DNA of 64,000 nt from an uncultured Clostridia bacterium. GTDB taxonomy: Bacteria > Bacillota > Clostridia > TANB77 > CAG-508. Below, piece by piece: positions 17,098-25,845 of the stretch (within the stretch, counting starts at the first letter, position 1; every line of letters starts with the position of its first letter). The DNA is taken from the NCBI GenBank assembly GCA_944390285.1, contig CALXPN010000005.1, forward strand, positions 1 through 64,000. The letters run 5' to 3'. The notes beneath the pieces were generated by a model. That model ran no database searches. It was given only the letters and a program-made list of their open reading frames with translations, and was not told the DNA's origin. Made by a program: the position numbers and the translations under genes.

Positions 17098-18831
17098 ATG
17101 AAAAATGAAAAAATATTTAATGTGTCTGAATTTGATAATATAAAAGAAATTTTATATAATTCAGCAGAAAAATATGAAGAAAATGTTGCTTTTGTTATAA
17201 AACACCAAGAAAATAAAAAAGTAGAATATGAAAATATTACTTATAAAAAATTGCTAGAAGACATAAATGCTTTAGGAACAGCTTTTTATAGTTTGAATTT
17301 ACAGGGAAAAAGAGTAGCGATAATAGGAAGAAATAGATATGAATGGGTCATTTCTCATTTTGCGAATTTGCTTGGAGGAATTGTTTCTATCCCATTAGAC
17401 AAAGATCTGCAAGATGAAGAACTAGAAAATTCTCTAATAAGAAGTAAAGCAAATGCAATTATATTTGATGAAAAATTAAAAGAAAGAATTGAAAAAATAA
17501 AAGAAGAAAATAATACTAAAATTGAAAAATATATTTGTATGAGCAAAATAGATAATTACACTTCTATTAAAGAGTTAGTAAACTCAGGAAACGAGTTAAT
17601 AAATAAAGGTGAAAAAACATACTTAAATTTCAAGATTGATAACAATGTTATGAATATATTACTTTTTACATCTGGAACAACTTCAAAATCTAAAGCAGTA
17701 ATGTTATCTCAAAAAAATATTGCGTCAAATGTATATGCAATTCAAGCAGTTGAGGATATTAGGGAAACAGATACCAATATAGCCTTTTTACCATTTCATC
17801 ATATATTTGGTTCTACTTGTCTGATAGTAATGCTTGCAATGGGAGTAAAAACCGTATTTCCAGATGGACTAAGATATATAAAACAAAATTTAAATGAATA
17901 TAAAGTATCTGTTTTTGTGGGAGTTCCAATACTAACAGAAGCAATATATAAAACTCTAATGAAGGAGATAAAAAAGCAAGGAAAAGAAAATCTAATAAAA
18001 TTTGCAGTTAAATTAAGTAATTTTTTATTAAAATTTAAAATAGATATAAGAAGAAAACTTTTTAAACAGATAATAGATGCTTTAGGTGGAAGTTTACGAT
18101 TAGTAATAACAGGTGGAGCACCTGCAGATCCTAAAATATTAAAAGGGTTTAATGATTTAGGAATAATAACACTTCAAGGATATGGATTAAGTGAAACATC
18201 ACCTGTAATATGTGCTGAAAACTATAATATAATGAAAAATGGAACAGTAGGAGTTCCAATGATTAATGATACAATAGAAATAGTAGATAAGGACGATAAA
18301 GGCATAGGCGAGATAAGAGTAAAAGGACCCAATGTAATGCTTGGTTATTATGAAATGCCAGAGATAACAAAAGAAGTTTTAAAAGACGGATGGTTTTATA
18401 CAGGAGATTTGGGATATTTTGATACAAAAGGATTGCTTCACATAACAGGAAGAAATAAAAATATGATTGTTTTGAAAAATGGAAAAAAAGTATTTCCAGA
18501 AGAAATTGAGACTATTATAAATAGGATAGAAGAAGTAGAAGAATGTATGGTATTTGGACTTCCTAGTAAAGAAGATGAAAATGATGTTAAACTATCTGTA
18601 AAAATAGTGTATAATAAAGATGAAGTAAAAGAAAAGTATGGCAAAATTTCAGAAGAGGATTTAGAAAAAACAATATGGAATCAAATTAAAGAAATAAATA
18701 AAACTTTTCCTCGATATAAACATATACAAAATTTAATTTTAACAGATGAAGAACTAGTAAAAACTACAACTAAAAAAGTAAAAAGACAGGAAGAAATGAA
18801 GAAAATAAGGAGCTATTATGATGGAAAATAA
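17098..18831 (+). CDS. AMP-dependent acyl-CoA synthetase/ligase (long-chain type)
   Basis: About 577 residues of the ANL superfamily: the P-loop-like LLFTSGTTSKSKAVMLS around residue 185, FLPFHHIFGS, a GYGLSETSPV motif, GWFYTGDLGYF and a C-terminal hinge with GRNKNMIVLKNGKKVFPEEIE. It activates a carboxylic acid, probably a fatty acid, to its acyl-AMP and then to the CoA thioester. ATG 17098 has the better spacing from AAAGGA; ATG 17092 is only three bases from it. Its end overlaps the start of the next gene. Confidence 0.88.
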   Translation: MKNEKIFNVSEFDNIKEILYNSAEKYEENVAFVIKHQENKKVEYENITYKKLLEDINALGTAFYSLNLQGKRVAIIGRNRYEWVISHFANLLGGIVSIPLDKDLQDEELENSLIRSKANAIIFDEKLKERIEKIKEENNTKIEKYICMSKIDNYTSIKELVNSGNELINKGEKTYLNFKIDNNVMNILLFTSGTTSKSKAVMLSQKNIASNVYAIQAVEDIRETDTNIAFLPFHHIFGSTCLIVMLAMGVKTVFPDGLRYIKQNLNEYKVSVFVGVPILTEAIYKTLMKEIKKQGKENLIKFAVKLSNFLLKFKIDIRRKLFKQIIDALGGSLRLVITGGAPADPKILKGFNDLGIITLQGYGLSETSPVICAENYNIMKNGTVGVPMINDTIEIVDKDDKGIGEIRVKGPNVMLGYYEMPEITKEVLKDGWFYTGDLGYFDTKGLLHITGRNKNMIVLKNGKKVFPEEIETIINRIEEVEECMVFGLPSKEDENDVKLSVKIVYNKDEVKEKYGKISEEDLEKTIWNQIKEINKTFPRYKHIQNLILTDEELVKTTTKKVKRQEEMKKIRSYYDGK

Positions 18832-19441
18832 AAAAATATTTTTTGCAACAACAAATCCAGCAAAAGTAAAAAAATACAAAGAAAAATTAAAAGAAAAAAA
18901 TATTGATTTACTTACAATAAATGATTTAGAAAATAAAATAGAAATAAACGAGAATGGTAAAAATGCTTTAGAAAATGCAATGATAAAAGCAAAAGCATAT
19001 TATGATATTGTGAAAATTCCAACAATTGGAATGGATAATAGTTTATTCATAAAAGATATTCCAGAAGAAAAACAACCAGGGACAAATGTAAGAAGGGTAA
19101 ATGGAAAAAGATTAACAGACGAAGAAATGATTGAATATTATACAAATCTTGTAAAAGAATATGGAGAAAAATTAATAGCAAAATGGGTTTTTGGTTTAGT
19201 AGTTTATAATGGAAAAAAAGCAGAAAGTATGACTTGGAGTAGAAAAGATTTTTATTTTGTAGATACTCCATGTAACTTAAGAAATCCAGGATATCCATTA
19301 GATTCTATAAGTATTGTGCCAGAGGCAAATAAATATTTGGTTGAATTAACAGAAGAAGAAAAACGAAAAAATGATTTGGAAAATGAGAAAAAAGATAATA
19401 CAGAAGAAGTTATAAAATTTATAATAAAAAATGCATTTTAA
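18818..19441 (+). CDS. HAM1-family non-canonical NTP pyrophosphatase, diverged second copy
   Basis: The 207-residue protein shows HAM1 features: FFATTNPAKVKKYKEKL at the N-terminus, ENAMIKAKAYYD, and GMDNSLFIKDIPEEKQPGTNVRR. The canonical S-D-D-S-G is replaced by G-M-D-N-S. It overlaps the acyl-CoA synthetase gene by 14 bases and uses an AAGGAG inside it, so translation is probably coupled. In this lineage such proteins may have moved from dITP/XTP to another nucleotide-like substrate; that is inference. The conventional rdgB lies 3.4 kb upstream. Confidence 0.8.
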   Translation: MMENKKIFFATTNPAKVKKYKEKLKEKNIDLLTINDLENKIEINENGKNALENAMIKAKAYYDIVKIPTIGMDNSLFIKDIPEEKQPGTNVRRVNGKRLTDEEMIEYYTNLVKEYGEKLIAKWVFGLVVYNGKKAESMTWSRKDFYFVDTPCNLRNPGYPLDSISIVPEANKYLVELTEEEKRKNDLENEKKDNTEEVIKFIIKNAF

Positions 19442-19527
19442 CAATGCACTAATAAATAAAGCTATTCAATCAAGTAATCGGAGCGCATATAATCTTCATA
19501 AAATGTTAATAAAGTGTTCACAAAATA

Positions 19528-19556
19528 TTTACAATTACTTAATATAAATTTAATAT
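19528..19556 (+). promoter_or_regulatory. Probable promoter of the alarmone synthetase gene
   Basis: TTTACA and TAATAT are separated by 17 bases, 48 bases before the start codon. The surrounding DNA is so AT-rich that this is a moderate call. Confidence 0.35.
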
Positions 19557-19603
19557 TTTATTTATAAAATCGCTTCAAGAAAAACAAAAGAAAGGATGAT
19601 TGA

Positions 19604-20344
19604 ATGAAAAAAGAAGAGGATAAGAACTATCTGATAAGTATTGAAAACAATTCTGTAAATAAAGAAAAAATAAATATAGATGATGAAACATTTGAAAAGG
19701 TAATGTTTTTATATAATTCGGCTTTAAAAGAGATAAAAACAAAAATAGAAATATTGCAAGAGGAATTAAAATTATTTTCAGATTATGATCCAATAGAATA
19801 TATATCAACAAGAATAAAAAAGCCTGAAAGTATAATAGCAAAATTATCTAGAAAAAATTATGAATTAACATATGAAAATATGTTTGAAAAAATAAATGAT
19901 ATAGCAGGAATAAGAATCATTTGTAATTTCAAAAAAGATGTTTATAAGCTAGTAGAAATTATAGAAAATTTTCAAGACATAAGAATATTAAATAAAAAAG
20001 ATTTTATGAAAAAACCTAAAAAAAGTGGTTATATGAGTTATCATATAATAGCAGAAGTACCAGTTAATTTTTCATCAGGTATTATGTTTGTAAAAGTTGA
20101 AATACAGGTACGTACACTTGGTATGGATTTTTGGGCAAATTTGGAGCATAAGTTAAAATATAAAAATCCACAAATTTCAAAAACAGAATCTAAAAACTTA
20201 ATAAAATATGCTAGAATTATAAATAATATTGATGATAATATGCTTACAATTTCAAATAGATTAGAGGAAAAAAATAATATACTTATTGAATCAGCAGATA
20301 ATAATGATAATATAAAATCTAAAAAATTTAAATTTAAATTATAA
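19604..20344 (+). CDS. relQ: Small alarmone synthetase (RelA/SpoT synthetase domain, RelQ-like)
   Basis: The 246-residue protein has only the synthetase domain of the RelA/SpoT family. The signatures are STRIKKPESIIAKL, NDIAGIRIICNF, the GYMSYH loop, and VEIQVRTLGMDFWANLEHKL. This matches the YjbM/RelQ group, which makes (p)ppGpp from ATP and GDP or GTP, often during cell-envelope stress. No hydrolase or regulatory domain is present. It has its own promoter-like region and terminator. An HD-domain gene follows; whether it degrades the alarmone is unknown. Confidence 0.88.
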   Translation: MKKEEDKNYLISIENNSVNKEKINIDDETFEKVMFLYNSALKEIKTKIEILQEELKLFSDYDPIEYISTRIKKPESIIAKLSRKNYELTYENMFEKINDIAGIRIICNFKKDVYKLVEIIENFQDIRILNKKDFMKKPKKSGYMSYHIIAEVPVNFSSGIMFVKVEIQVRTLGMDFWANLEHKLKYKNPQISKTESKNLIKYARIINNIDDNMLTISNRLEEKNNILIESADNNDNIKSKKFKFKL

Positions 20345-20352
20345 AATAAAAA

Positions 20353-20382
20353 ATGGAATGCAAAAATGCGTTCTATTTTTTT
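20353..20382 (+). terminator. Rho-independent terminator
   Basis: ATGGAATGC pairs with GCGTTCTAT (two wobbles) around an AAAAAT loop and is followed by T7. It separates the alarmone synthetase from the HD-domain gene. Confidence 0.75.
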
Positions 20383-20437
20383 AAAATCATAGTAAAAATA
20401 ATAAATAAAGAAAGGAGTTAATATATTAGTAAATATA

Positions 20438-21238
20438 TTGAATAAAAAAATGATAGATATAGTAAAAGCTGAAAATGCATTTAAAAAATATTTAGAAAAT
20501 TATGATGTAAATGATGGTAGAGTAAAACTAAAAGTAGTACATACATATGGAGTAGTAGAGATAAGTGAATATTTAGCAAAAAAATTAAATTTAAGTAAAG
20601 AAGATACAGAACTTGCAAAATTAATTGCACTTCTTCATGATATAGGAAGATTTGAACAAAGTAAAGCAGGTAATGGAACACTTGATATAGCGGATGAAAA
20701 ACTTTTTGACCATGCAGAATATGGTGTAAAGGTATTATTTGAGGATAATTTAATAAGAAACTTTTTAGAGGATTCTTCATATGATAATATAATATACAAA
20801 GCTATTTTAAATCATAATAAAATACAAATAGAAGATGGATTAACTGAAAAAGAATTATTACATACTAAAATAGTAAGAGATGCAGATAAAATAGATAATT
20901 TTAGAGTTAAACAAACAGAAAGTTTTAAAGTATTATTTGGAACAGATGATATAGATTATATATCTTCTCAAAATATAACAGAAAAAATTTATAAAGATTT
21001 TATGAATGAAAAATTAATTAATATTAGAGAAAATAAAACTTGTTTAGACAGATGGTCTGGATATATAGCTTTTATATTTGATATGAATTTTGATGCATCT
21101 TTAAAGTATTTAAAAGAACATGATGCAGTAAATAAATGTTTTGATAGAATAAAATATACAAACCCAGATACAATTGAAAAAATAAAAAAGATGAGGTTGC
21201 TAGCTAATAATTATATAGATAAAAGATTAGAAAAATAA
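20438..21238 (+). CDS. HD-domain phosphohydrolase
   Basis: The 266-residue protein has a well-preserved HD core: VVHTYGVVEISEYLAKKL (first His), LIALLHDIGRFEQ (HD pair near residue 67), DHAEYGVKVLF, LNHNK and VRDADKIDNFRV (final Asp). This arrangement is that of HD phosphohydrolases acting on nucleotides. The TTG at 20438 is about 20 bases from the AAGGAG; ATG 20450 is an alternative, and neither is ideal. It could counteract the adjacent alarmone synthetase, but it does not have the ED catalytic pattern I would expect from a SpoT hydrolase, so that remains speculative. Confidence 0.8.
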   Translation: MNKKMIDIVKAENAFKKYLENYDVNDGRVKLKVVHTYGVVEISEYLAKKLNLSKEDTELAKLIALLHDIGRFEQSKAGNGTLDIADEKLFDHAEYGVKVLFEDNLIRNFLEDSSYDNIIYKAILNHNKIQIEDGLTEKELLHTKIVRDADKIDNFRVKQTESFKVLFGTDDIDYISSQNITEKIYKDFMNEKLINIRENKTCLDRWSGYIAFIFDMNFDASLKYLKEHDAVNKCFDRIKYTNPDTIEKIKKMRLLANNYIDKRLEK

Positions 21239-21287
21239 AGATAAAATTAAAATTTAATCAAAAGTTTACATAATTTTAACAAAATTG

Positions 21288-21316
21288 TTGAAATTTCAAA
21301 AAAAATCTGCTATAAT
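21288..21316 (+). promoter_or_regulatory. Strong sigma-A-type promoter
   Basis: TTGAAA and a consensus TATAAT are separated by exactly 17 bases, about 54 bases before the large adenosine-deaminase-like gene. A short ACTAG/CTAGT hairpin lies in the leader just before the RBS. Confidence 0.75.
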
Positions 21317-21369
21317 ATAGAATTAACTAGTGTAGGTGCTAGTATGAAGAAAGGAGAACTTATAAAACA

Positions 21370-23895
21370 ATGGAAAAATTAAAATATTTTAACAAATTTT
21401 ATATAGATAAAGAAAAAGACATTGTGGTAGAACTTTATAAAACTGATGTAGAAGATGAACTTACCTACATTATAAGAACTCCAAATCATAAAAATGGAAA
21501 TTTAATAAAAAATCTTGGAAAACTTTGTAATTTAGAGGTTTCAGAAGATGAAAACGGATTAAAAATAATAAAAAATACAATACCAGCTTCTATAAATGGA
21601 GATAATGAAGATGTATATATTTTTAGATTAGCTGGAATGAAAATAGCTAATATATATGATGATATTATAGAAGTAAAAGCTAAAATGCCAGCTATAACAA
21701 AAACTTTAATGTCACAAACTAAGGATTATAAGCTAGATATAAAGAAAACAATAGTAAAATCTTATATTCTAAAAAAATCAAAATTTAAGACAGATTTACA
21801 TACACATATGAATGCAAATTTAACACCAGATGTATTAATAGCATTAGGAATTTATCATCAAATAAAATATCCATTATATTATATAAAAAAATTAGGATTA
21901 AAAGTAACAGATAAGCAAGAAAAAGCACTTTTAAAAGATAGAAAAGTGATAGAGAAAGAATTTGAAAATAGTGAATTAACAGGAAAATATTTAACAAGAA
22001 AAATAGATGATAATACATTTATAAATTTTGCAGATTTAATATTAAATAATTTAGAAAATGCTGAATATAACATATCTAAAATAAGAAATAGTTTAGGATT
22101 GCTTAAAGATGGTCAGGCGGTTTTTACAAATTTAGAAAAAGTGTATATTTATAGATATGTTTTTTGTAAAGCTAAATTTTCAGAAAATAAAATAAAAGTA
22201 AATTCTAAAAATATTGAAAATATACCAGAAAAAGATATTGTAAATTATTTAAAACAAATTATAGAAGATAAAAAAGAAAATAGTCCATATAAAAATAATA
22301 CTTTAAGACAAGATAAACTTTTATGGATAGCAAGAGAATATAAAAAACAAAGTGTTACATATGTAGAAATTACTGATACAGATTTAGCTAAAGTCGGAGC
22401 ACCTGCTGTAAAATTGTTAGAAGAATTACATGAAATAATGCCTAAAATAGAAAAAGAAACTGGTGTAGCAATTAGATTTTTAGTCGGTATAAGAAGAATT
22501 CCTCTTACAATAATAAAAGATCAAAAAACAAGTAGTAATTATTTAAGAGAGAATTTAGATGTTTTAAGAGCAGTTGCTAAAAGTCCATATGTAGTTGGTA
22601 GTGATTTTATAGGTGAAGAAATAAATGATATAACAGATTTAAAACCAGTTATAAATGAGTTAGTTCAATATGCAGTTACAGAAGATCCAAATTTTACTAT
22701 AAGAATACATGCAGGTGAAAATGATTGCTTAAAAGACAATGTAGGAAAATCTATTAGATGTATAGTTGATTCATTAAAACCTGGACAAAAAGTACCTAAG
22801 TTTAGATTAGGGCATGGTTTATATACTGCAAATTTAAATTCAAAAGAAGGAAAAGAATTAATAAAATTAATGAAAGATACAGGAGCAGTAGTTGAATTCC
22901 AGTTGACTTCTAATGTAAGATTAAATAATTTAACAGCAGTAAGTAAACATCCTTTAAAACAATATTTAGCAAATGGAATAAAATGTGTTCAAGGAACTGA
23001 TGGTTGTGGAATGTATGGTACTGATACAATGGATGAACAATTAGCACTTACAAATCTATTAGGATTAAATGATAATGATTTTGCAAAAATGAGAAAAGTT
23101 GAAGATGAAATAATTAATGATAGTAGAAAATATTTTGAAGAAAAGACAAAAAATTTTGAAGAATTTTTAAATGGAAGATCAATAAGCGAAGCGGTTTTAG
23201 AATGTGAAGAATCAAATTTTGAAAAAAGTAAAAATAATGTAATTGAAATGAGAATTAGTAATAAACTAGATTCTGAATCAAAATTAAAAGGTAAGATTAA
23301 AAACTTACCTGAAGATAAATTACCAATAATTATTGCTGGGGGAAGTTTTAATGCTAAAGATAGAGAAACAGTTTTAGGTGAAAATGGAAAAAAAGCAATA
23401 AAAAAATTGGTTGCAAATTTAGATAATGAAAAAGTATATTTTGTTGTAGGACATAAAGTTAGTGGGTATGAAAAAGCAATTTTAGATGCAGCAAAAGAGT
23501 TAAATAAAAAATTTGAAGTAGATGCAATTATACCAAAAGAAGTATCTGCAGAAGAAGTAAATAATTTATTAAAAGAAAACATCAATGGAATTCGTATTTC
23601 AACAGAAAGAGAAGAAATGGGAATTTATAAAAGCTTTAATTATGAAATTTTTGAAAGAAGAAATTCAATAGTAGTAGCATTTGATGGAAATTCACCAGTC
23701 TCAAATTTAGTGCAAGAAGCAAAGAATGGAAAAGGAAAAGCAAAAATATATGTAAATTCTGATGTTGAGGCATTAAAAGATAAGGCTACTTCTCTAGAGG
23801 GATATGTAAAAGAATTTAAAATAGATGATAATTTAGTAGATAAAATACTAAGTGATTATCCTGAAATAGGAACAGATAAGAATAAATTAGCATAA
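21370..23895 (+). CDS. Adenosine-deaminase-like protein fused to a SLOG/Rossmann-like domain
   Basis: This 841-residue protein has three parts. Residues 1-130 form an N-terminal domain I do not recognise. Residues about 138-600 form an adenosine deaminase-like amidohydrolase: zinc ligands in DLHTHMNAN (142-150), IRIHAGEND (445-452), LGHGLY (480-485) and GTDGCG (543-548). The usual second Asp after the zinc-binding Asp is Gly here, which may change the substrate. Residues about 650-835 form a Rossmann-like domain with IIIAGGSFNAKDRE and VVGHKVSGYEKAILDAA, resembling SLOG nucleotide-ligand domains. It has its own promoter and terminator. A role in purine nucleoside or nucleotide salvage or sensing is inferred. 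Confidence 0.75.
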   Translation: MEKLKYFNKFYIDKEKDIVVELYKTDVEDELTYIIRTPNHKNGNLIKNLGKLCNLEVSEDENGLKIIKNTIPASINGDNEDVYIFRLAGMKIANIYDDIIEVKAKMPAITKTLMSQTKDYKLDIKKTIVKSYILKKSKFKTDLHTHMNANLTPDVLIALGIYHQIKYPLYYIKKLGLKVTDKQEKALLKDRKVIEKEFENSELTGKYLTRKIDDNTFINFADLILNNLENAEYNISKIRNSLGLLKDGQAVFTNLEKVYIYRYVFCKAKFSENKIKVNSKNIENIPEKDIVNYLKQIIEDKKENSPYKNNTLRQDKLLWIAREYKKQSVTYVEITDTDLAKVGAPAVKLLEELHEIMPKIEKETGVAIRFLVGIRRIPLTIIKDQKTSSNYLRENLDVLRAVAKSPYVVGSDFIGEEINDITDLKPVINELVQYAVTEDPNFTIRIHAGENDCLKDNVGKSIRCIVDSLKPGQKVPKFRLGHGLYTANLNSKEGKELIKLMKDTGAVVEFQLTSNVRLNNLTAVSKHPLKQYLANGIKCVQGTDGCGMYGTDTMDEQLALTNLLGLNDNDFAKMRKVEDEIINDSRKYFEEKTKNFEEFLNGRSISEAVLECEESNFEKSKNNVIEMRISNKLDSESKLKGKIKNLPEDKLPIIIAGGSFNAKDRETVLGENGKKAIKKLVANLDNEKVYFVVGHKVSGYEKAILDAAKELNKKFEVDAIIPKEVSAEEVNNLLKENINGIRISTEREEMGIYKSFNYEIFERRNSIVVAFDGNSPVSNLVQEAKNGKGKAKIYVNSDVEALKDKATSLEGYVKEFKIDDNLVDKILSDYPEIGTDKNKLA

Positions 23896-23929
23896 AATAA
23901 GTAATTCTCCAAATTACTATCTTATAAAG

Positions 23930-23958
23930 GACTAATACCAAGAGTATTAGTCTTTTTT
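23930..23958 (+). terminator. Rho-independent terminator
   Basis: GACTAATAC pairs with GTATTAGTC around CAAGA, followed by T6. It closes the adenosine-deaminase-like gene. Confidence 0.85.
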
Positions 23959-24090
23959 ACTATTTCGAAAAACATATTGTTAAAAAAGTAATTAAATTTA
24001 TAATTTACTTGAATTATTTTTACTGTATTGGTAAAATATATATGTAACAAAAGCAAAAAGTCTTTTAAATGGAAAGGAAACATTTTTAAA

Positions 24091-24747
24091 ATGGGTAAAA
24101 TTAAAAAAGTTTCAAAAGCAGTAGATTTAGATGCTATAAGAAAAAAAGAAGAACAAGAAGAATTAAAAGAGAAAACTGCTGAAAAAGAAAAAAGAGATTA
24201 TTATATAAAATCACAAAATATTATAAAAAATGCAAGAATAGAAAAATATATGAAAGATAGAGATATTGTAGCAAATGAGGGATTAACATTTTGGGGAATT
24301 TTTACAGGAAAAAATAGTCTACAAATTCAAAGATTAGAAAATATAAAATTAAAAATAGAATTATTACAAACAAAGAAAATAGATGAAAAAAATTCTTATG
24401 AGCCAGTAAATATGCTTGCAGATTTATATTCATGTGCAATTTCTGAACTAAACGGAAAATTCACAAAAGAAATGAAAGATATATATAATGAAATAAAAGC
24501 AAAATATCCAGATGAAATTCTTTCAGATGAAGAAATATATAAACTAGTTTGTGAAAAAGTAGAAAAGAGTCAAGATTATCTACCAGTTATTCATAAAGAA
24601 ACTTCAAAAGGAATTTTTGGAGATATAAAAGTACAAATAGATTTCTTAAAATTAGAAAATAAAGAATTAAAAAATCAAATTGTAATAGAAAGAGGAAGAA
24701 GCCAATTTGCAACATTTAAGCAAAAAATGGTACCACTGGGATTTTAA
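24091..24747 (+). CDS. Uncharacterised coiled-coil protein
   Basis: I do not recognise this protein of about 218 residues. It is highly charged, with a Lys/Glu-rich N-terminal helix (residues 15-50), a central GLTFWGIFTGKN segment, and a C-terminal helix rich in Leu and Glu that looks like coiled coil. No signal peptide or membrane helix is visible. ATG 24091 is about 12 bases after AAAGGAAA; an ATG-like extension to 24028 exists but runs through that site. It is followed by the rpmF promoter. Confidence 0.5.
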   Translation: MGKIKKVSKAVDLDAIRKKEEQEELKEKTAEKEKRDYYIKSQNIIKNARIEKYMKDRDIVANEGLTFWGIFTGKNSLQIQRLENIKLKIELLQTKKIDEKNSYEPVNMLADLYSCAISELNGKFTKEMKDIYNEIKAKYPDEILSDEEIYKLVCEKVEKSQDYLPVIHKETSKGIFGDIKVQIDFLKLENKELKNQIVIERGRSQFATFKQKMVPLGF

Positions 24748-24781
24748 AATAGAAACAAACTACAAAAATATGGCAAAATCC

Positions 24782-24810
24782 TTGACAAACTTTAAAATTG
24801 GTTGTATACT
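24782..24810 (+). promoter_or_regulatory. rpmF promoter
   Basis: A consensus TTGACA is followed after 17 bases by TATACT, with the rpmF start codon 70 bases downstream. This is one of the best promoter matches in the window. Confidence 0.8.
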
Positions 24811-24880
24811 ATTTAGGTAACTGTAAAGAATAAAATTAAATTTGACATATATAAAAAGTCACTAAAGGAGGGATTTTTAA

Positions 24881-25063
24881 ATGGCACAACCAAAAAGAAG
24901 ATGGTCAAAAGCAAGAACTGGAGCTAAAAGATCAACATGGAAATTAGAAGAAGAAAACTTATCAGTATGTTCACATTGTCATCAACCAGTTAGACCACAC
25001 ACAATATGTTCTAATTGTGGTTATTATGATGGAAAAGAAATTATAGCAAAAAAAGCAGAATAA
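24881..25063 (+). CDS. rpmF: 50S ribosomal protein L32
   Basis: The 60-residue protein is unmistakable: AQPKRRWSKARTGAKRSTWKL, then a zinc-ribbon formed by CSHCHQPV and CSNCGYYDGKE (two CxxC pairs). It is a component of the large ribosomal subunit. The zinc-ligand cysteines are all present, so this is the C+ form. AAAGGAGG lies before the ATG. Unlike many Firmicutes, no DUF177 gene upstream or plsX/fab genes downstream accompany it; it has its own promoter and terminator. Confidence 0.97.
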   Translation: MAQPKRRWSKARTGAKRSTWKLEEENLSVCSHCHQPVRPHTICSNCGYYDGKEIIAKKAE

Positions 25064-25089
25064 TTTTATTGGCAATATATACATGTGGA

Positions 25090-25121
25090 AGATATAATAT
25101 TTTAATATTATATCTTTTTTT
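25090..25121 (+). terminator. rpmF terminator
   Basis: AGATATAATATT and its exact complement form a 12-bp stem with a TT gap, followed by T7. Confidence 0.85.
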
Positions 25122-25128
25122 GTTTTTG

Positions 25129-25212
25129 ATTTTCTATATGATAAAATATAAAATATTGTTTGAAAACTAGCTTGACTTTTTAAAGTATTTTATATTTTAT
25201 CATATAGAAAAT
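25129..25212. repeat. Perfect 27-bp inverted repeat with 30-base spacer
   Basis: The arms 25129-25155 and 25186-25212 are exact reverse complements; the left arm begins ATTTTCTATATG and ends TATAAAATA. The spacer is TTGTTTGAAA, then CTAGCTTGACTTTTTAAAG. No T run follows and no clear target-site duplication flanks it. It lies in the 260-base gap between rpmF and the dCMP deaminase gene. It may be a small miniature element or a long structured RNA. Confidence 0.75.
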
Positions 25213-25323
25213 TAGATTTTATAAATATAAAAATTTTATTTTTACTCATATCTTTTTATATAAATATTGCGAAGAAAACTATGAAATGATATAATCGATG
25301 TGATTAAAAAAAGGAGAAGAAAA

Positions 25324-25818
25324 TTGGAAAATAGAATAGATAAAATAAATTATTATTTAGATATAGCAGAAACAGTAGCTTCAAGATCAACTTGTTTAAG
25401 AAAAAAATATGGAACAGTAATTGTTAATAATGATCAAATAATTGCAACTGGATACTCAGGAGCACCAAGAGGTAGGAAAAATTGTTCTGATTTAGGATAT
25501 TGTACAAAAAAGAGATTACTACCAGATACACGACATGGAGGGTATGATGCTTGCAGATCTGTTCATAGTGAGCAGAATGCCATAATAAGCGCATCAAGAC
25601 AAGAAATGATAGGTGGGGTTTTATATCTTGCTGGTTATAGAACTGAAAATCACGAATATGAAAAGGGAGCAGCACCATGCTTGATGTGTAGAAAATTTAT
25701 AATTAATGCAGGAATAGAAAAAGTTATTGTTAGAATAAATAAAACAGAATATAAAACTTATTTAGTACAAGATTGGATTGAAAATGACGAACTTTTAAAT
25801 GGACAATTAGAGTATTAA
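25324..25818 (+). CDS. dCMP/cytidine deaminase family protein
   Basis: About 164 residues with the zinc-dependent deaminase signature HSEQNAIISA (H-x-E, proton-shuttle Glu) near residue 80 and AAPCLMCRKF (PCxxC) about 40 residues later. The flanking ATGYSGAPRGRKNC segment is typical of ComEB-like dCMP deaminases. It converts dCMP to dUMP for thymidylate synthesis. I use TTG 25324, 8-9 bases after AAGGAG; the longer GTG frame from 25300 contains that RBS. Confidence 0.85.
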   Translation: MENRIDKINYYLDIAETVASRSTCLRKKYGTVIVNNDQIIATGYSGAPRGRKNCSDLGYCTKKRLLPDTRHGGYDACRSVHSEQNAIISASRQEMIGGVLYLAGYRTENHEYEKGAAPCLMCRKFIINAGIEKVIVRINKTEYKTYLVQDWIENDELLNGQLEY

Positions 25819-25845
25819 TTTTATAGAAAATAAGAGGTTTTTAGG

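Noticed and set aside
22989..23585. Long minus-strand open frame (198 codons)
   Set aside because: It lies entirely antisense within the adenosine-deaminase-like gene, has low-complexity Ser/Leu/Phe-rich content and no RBS; a shadow of the A-rich coding strand.
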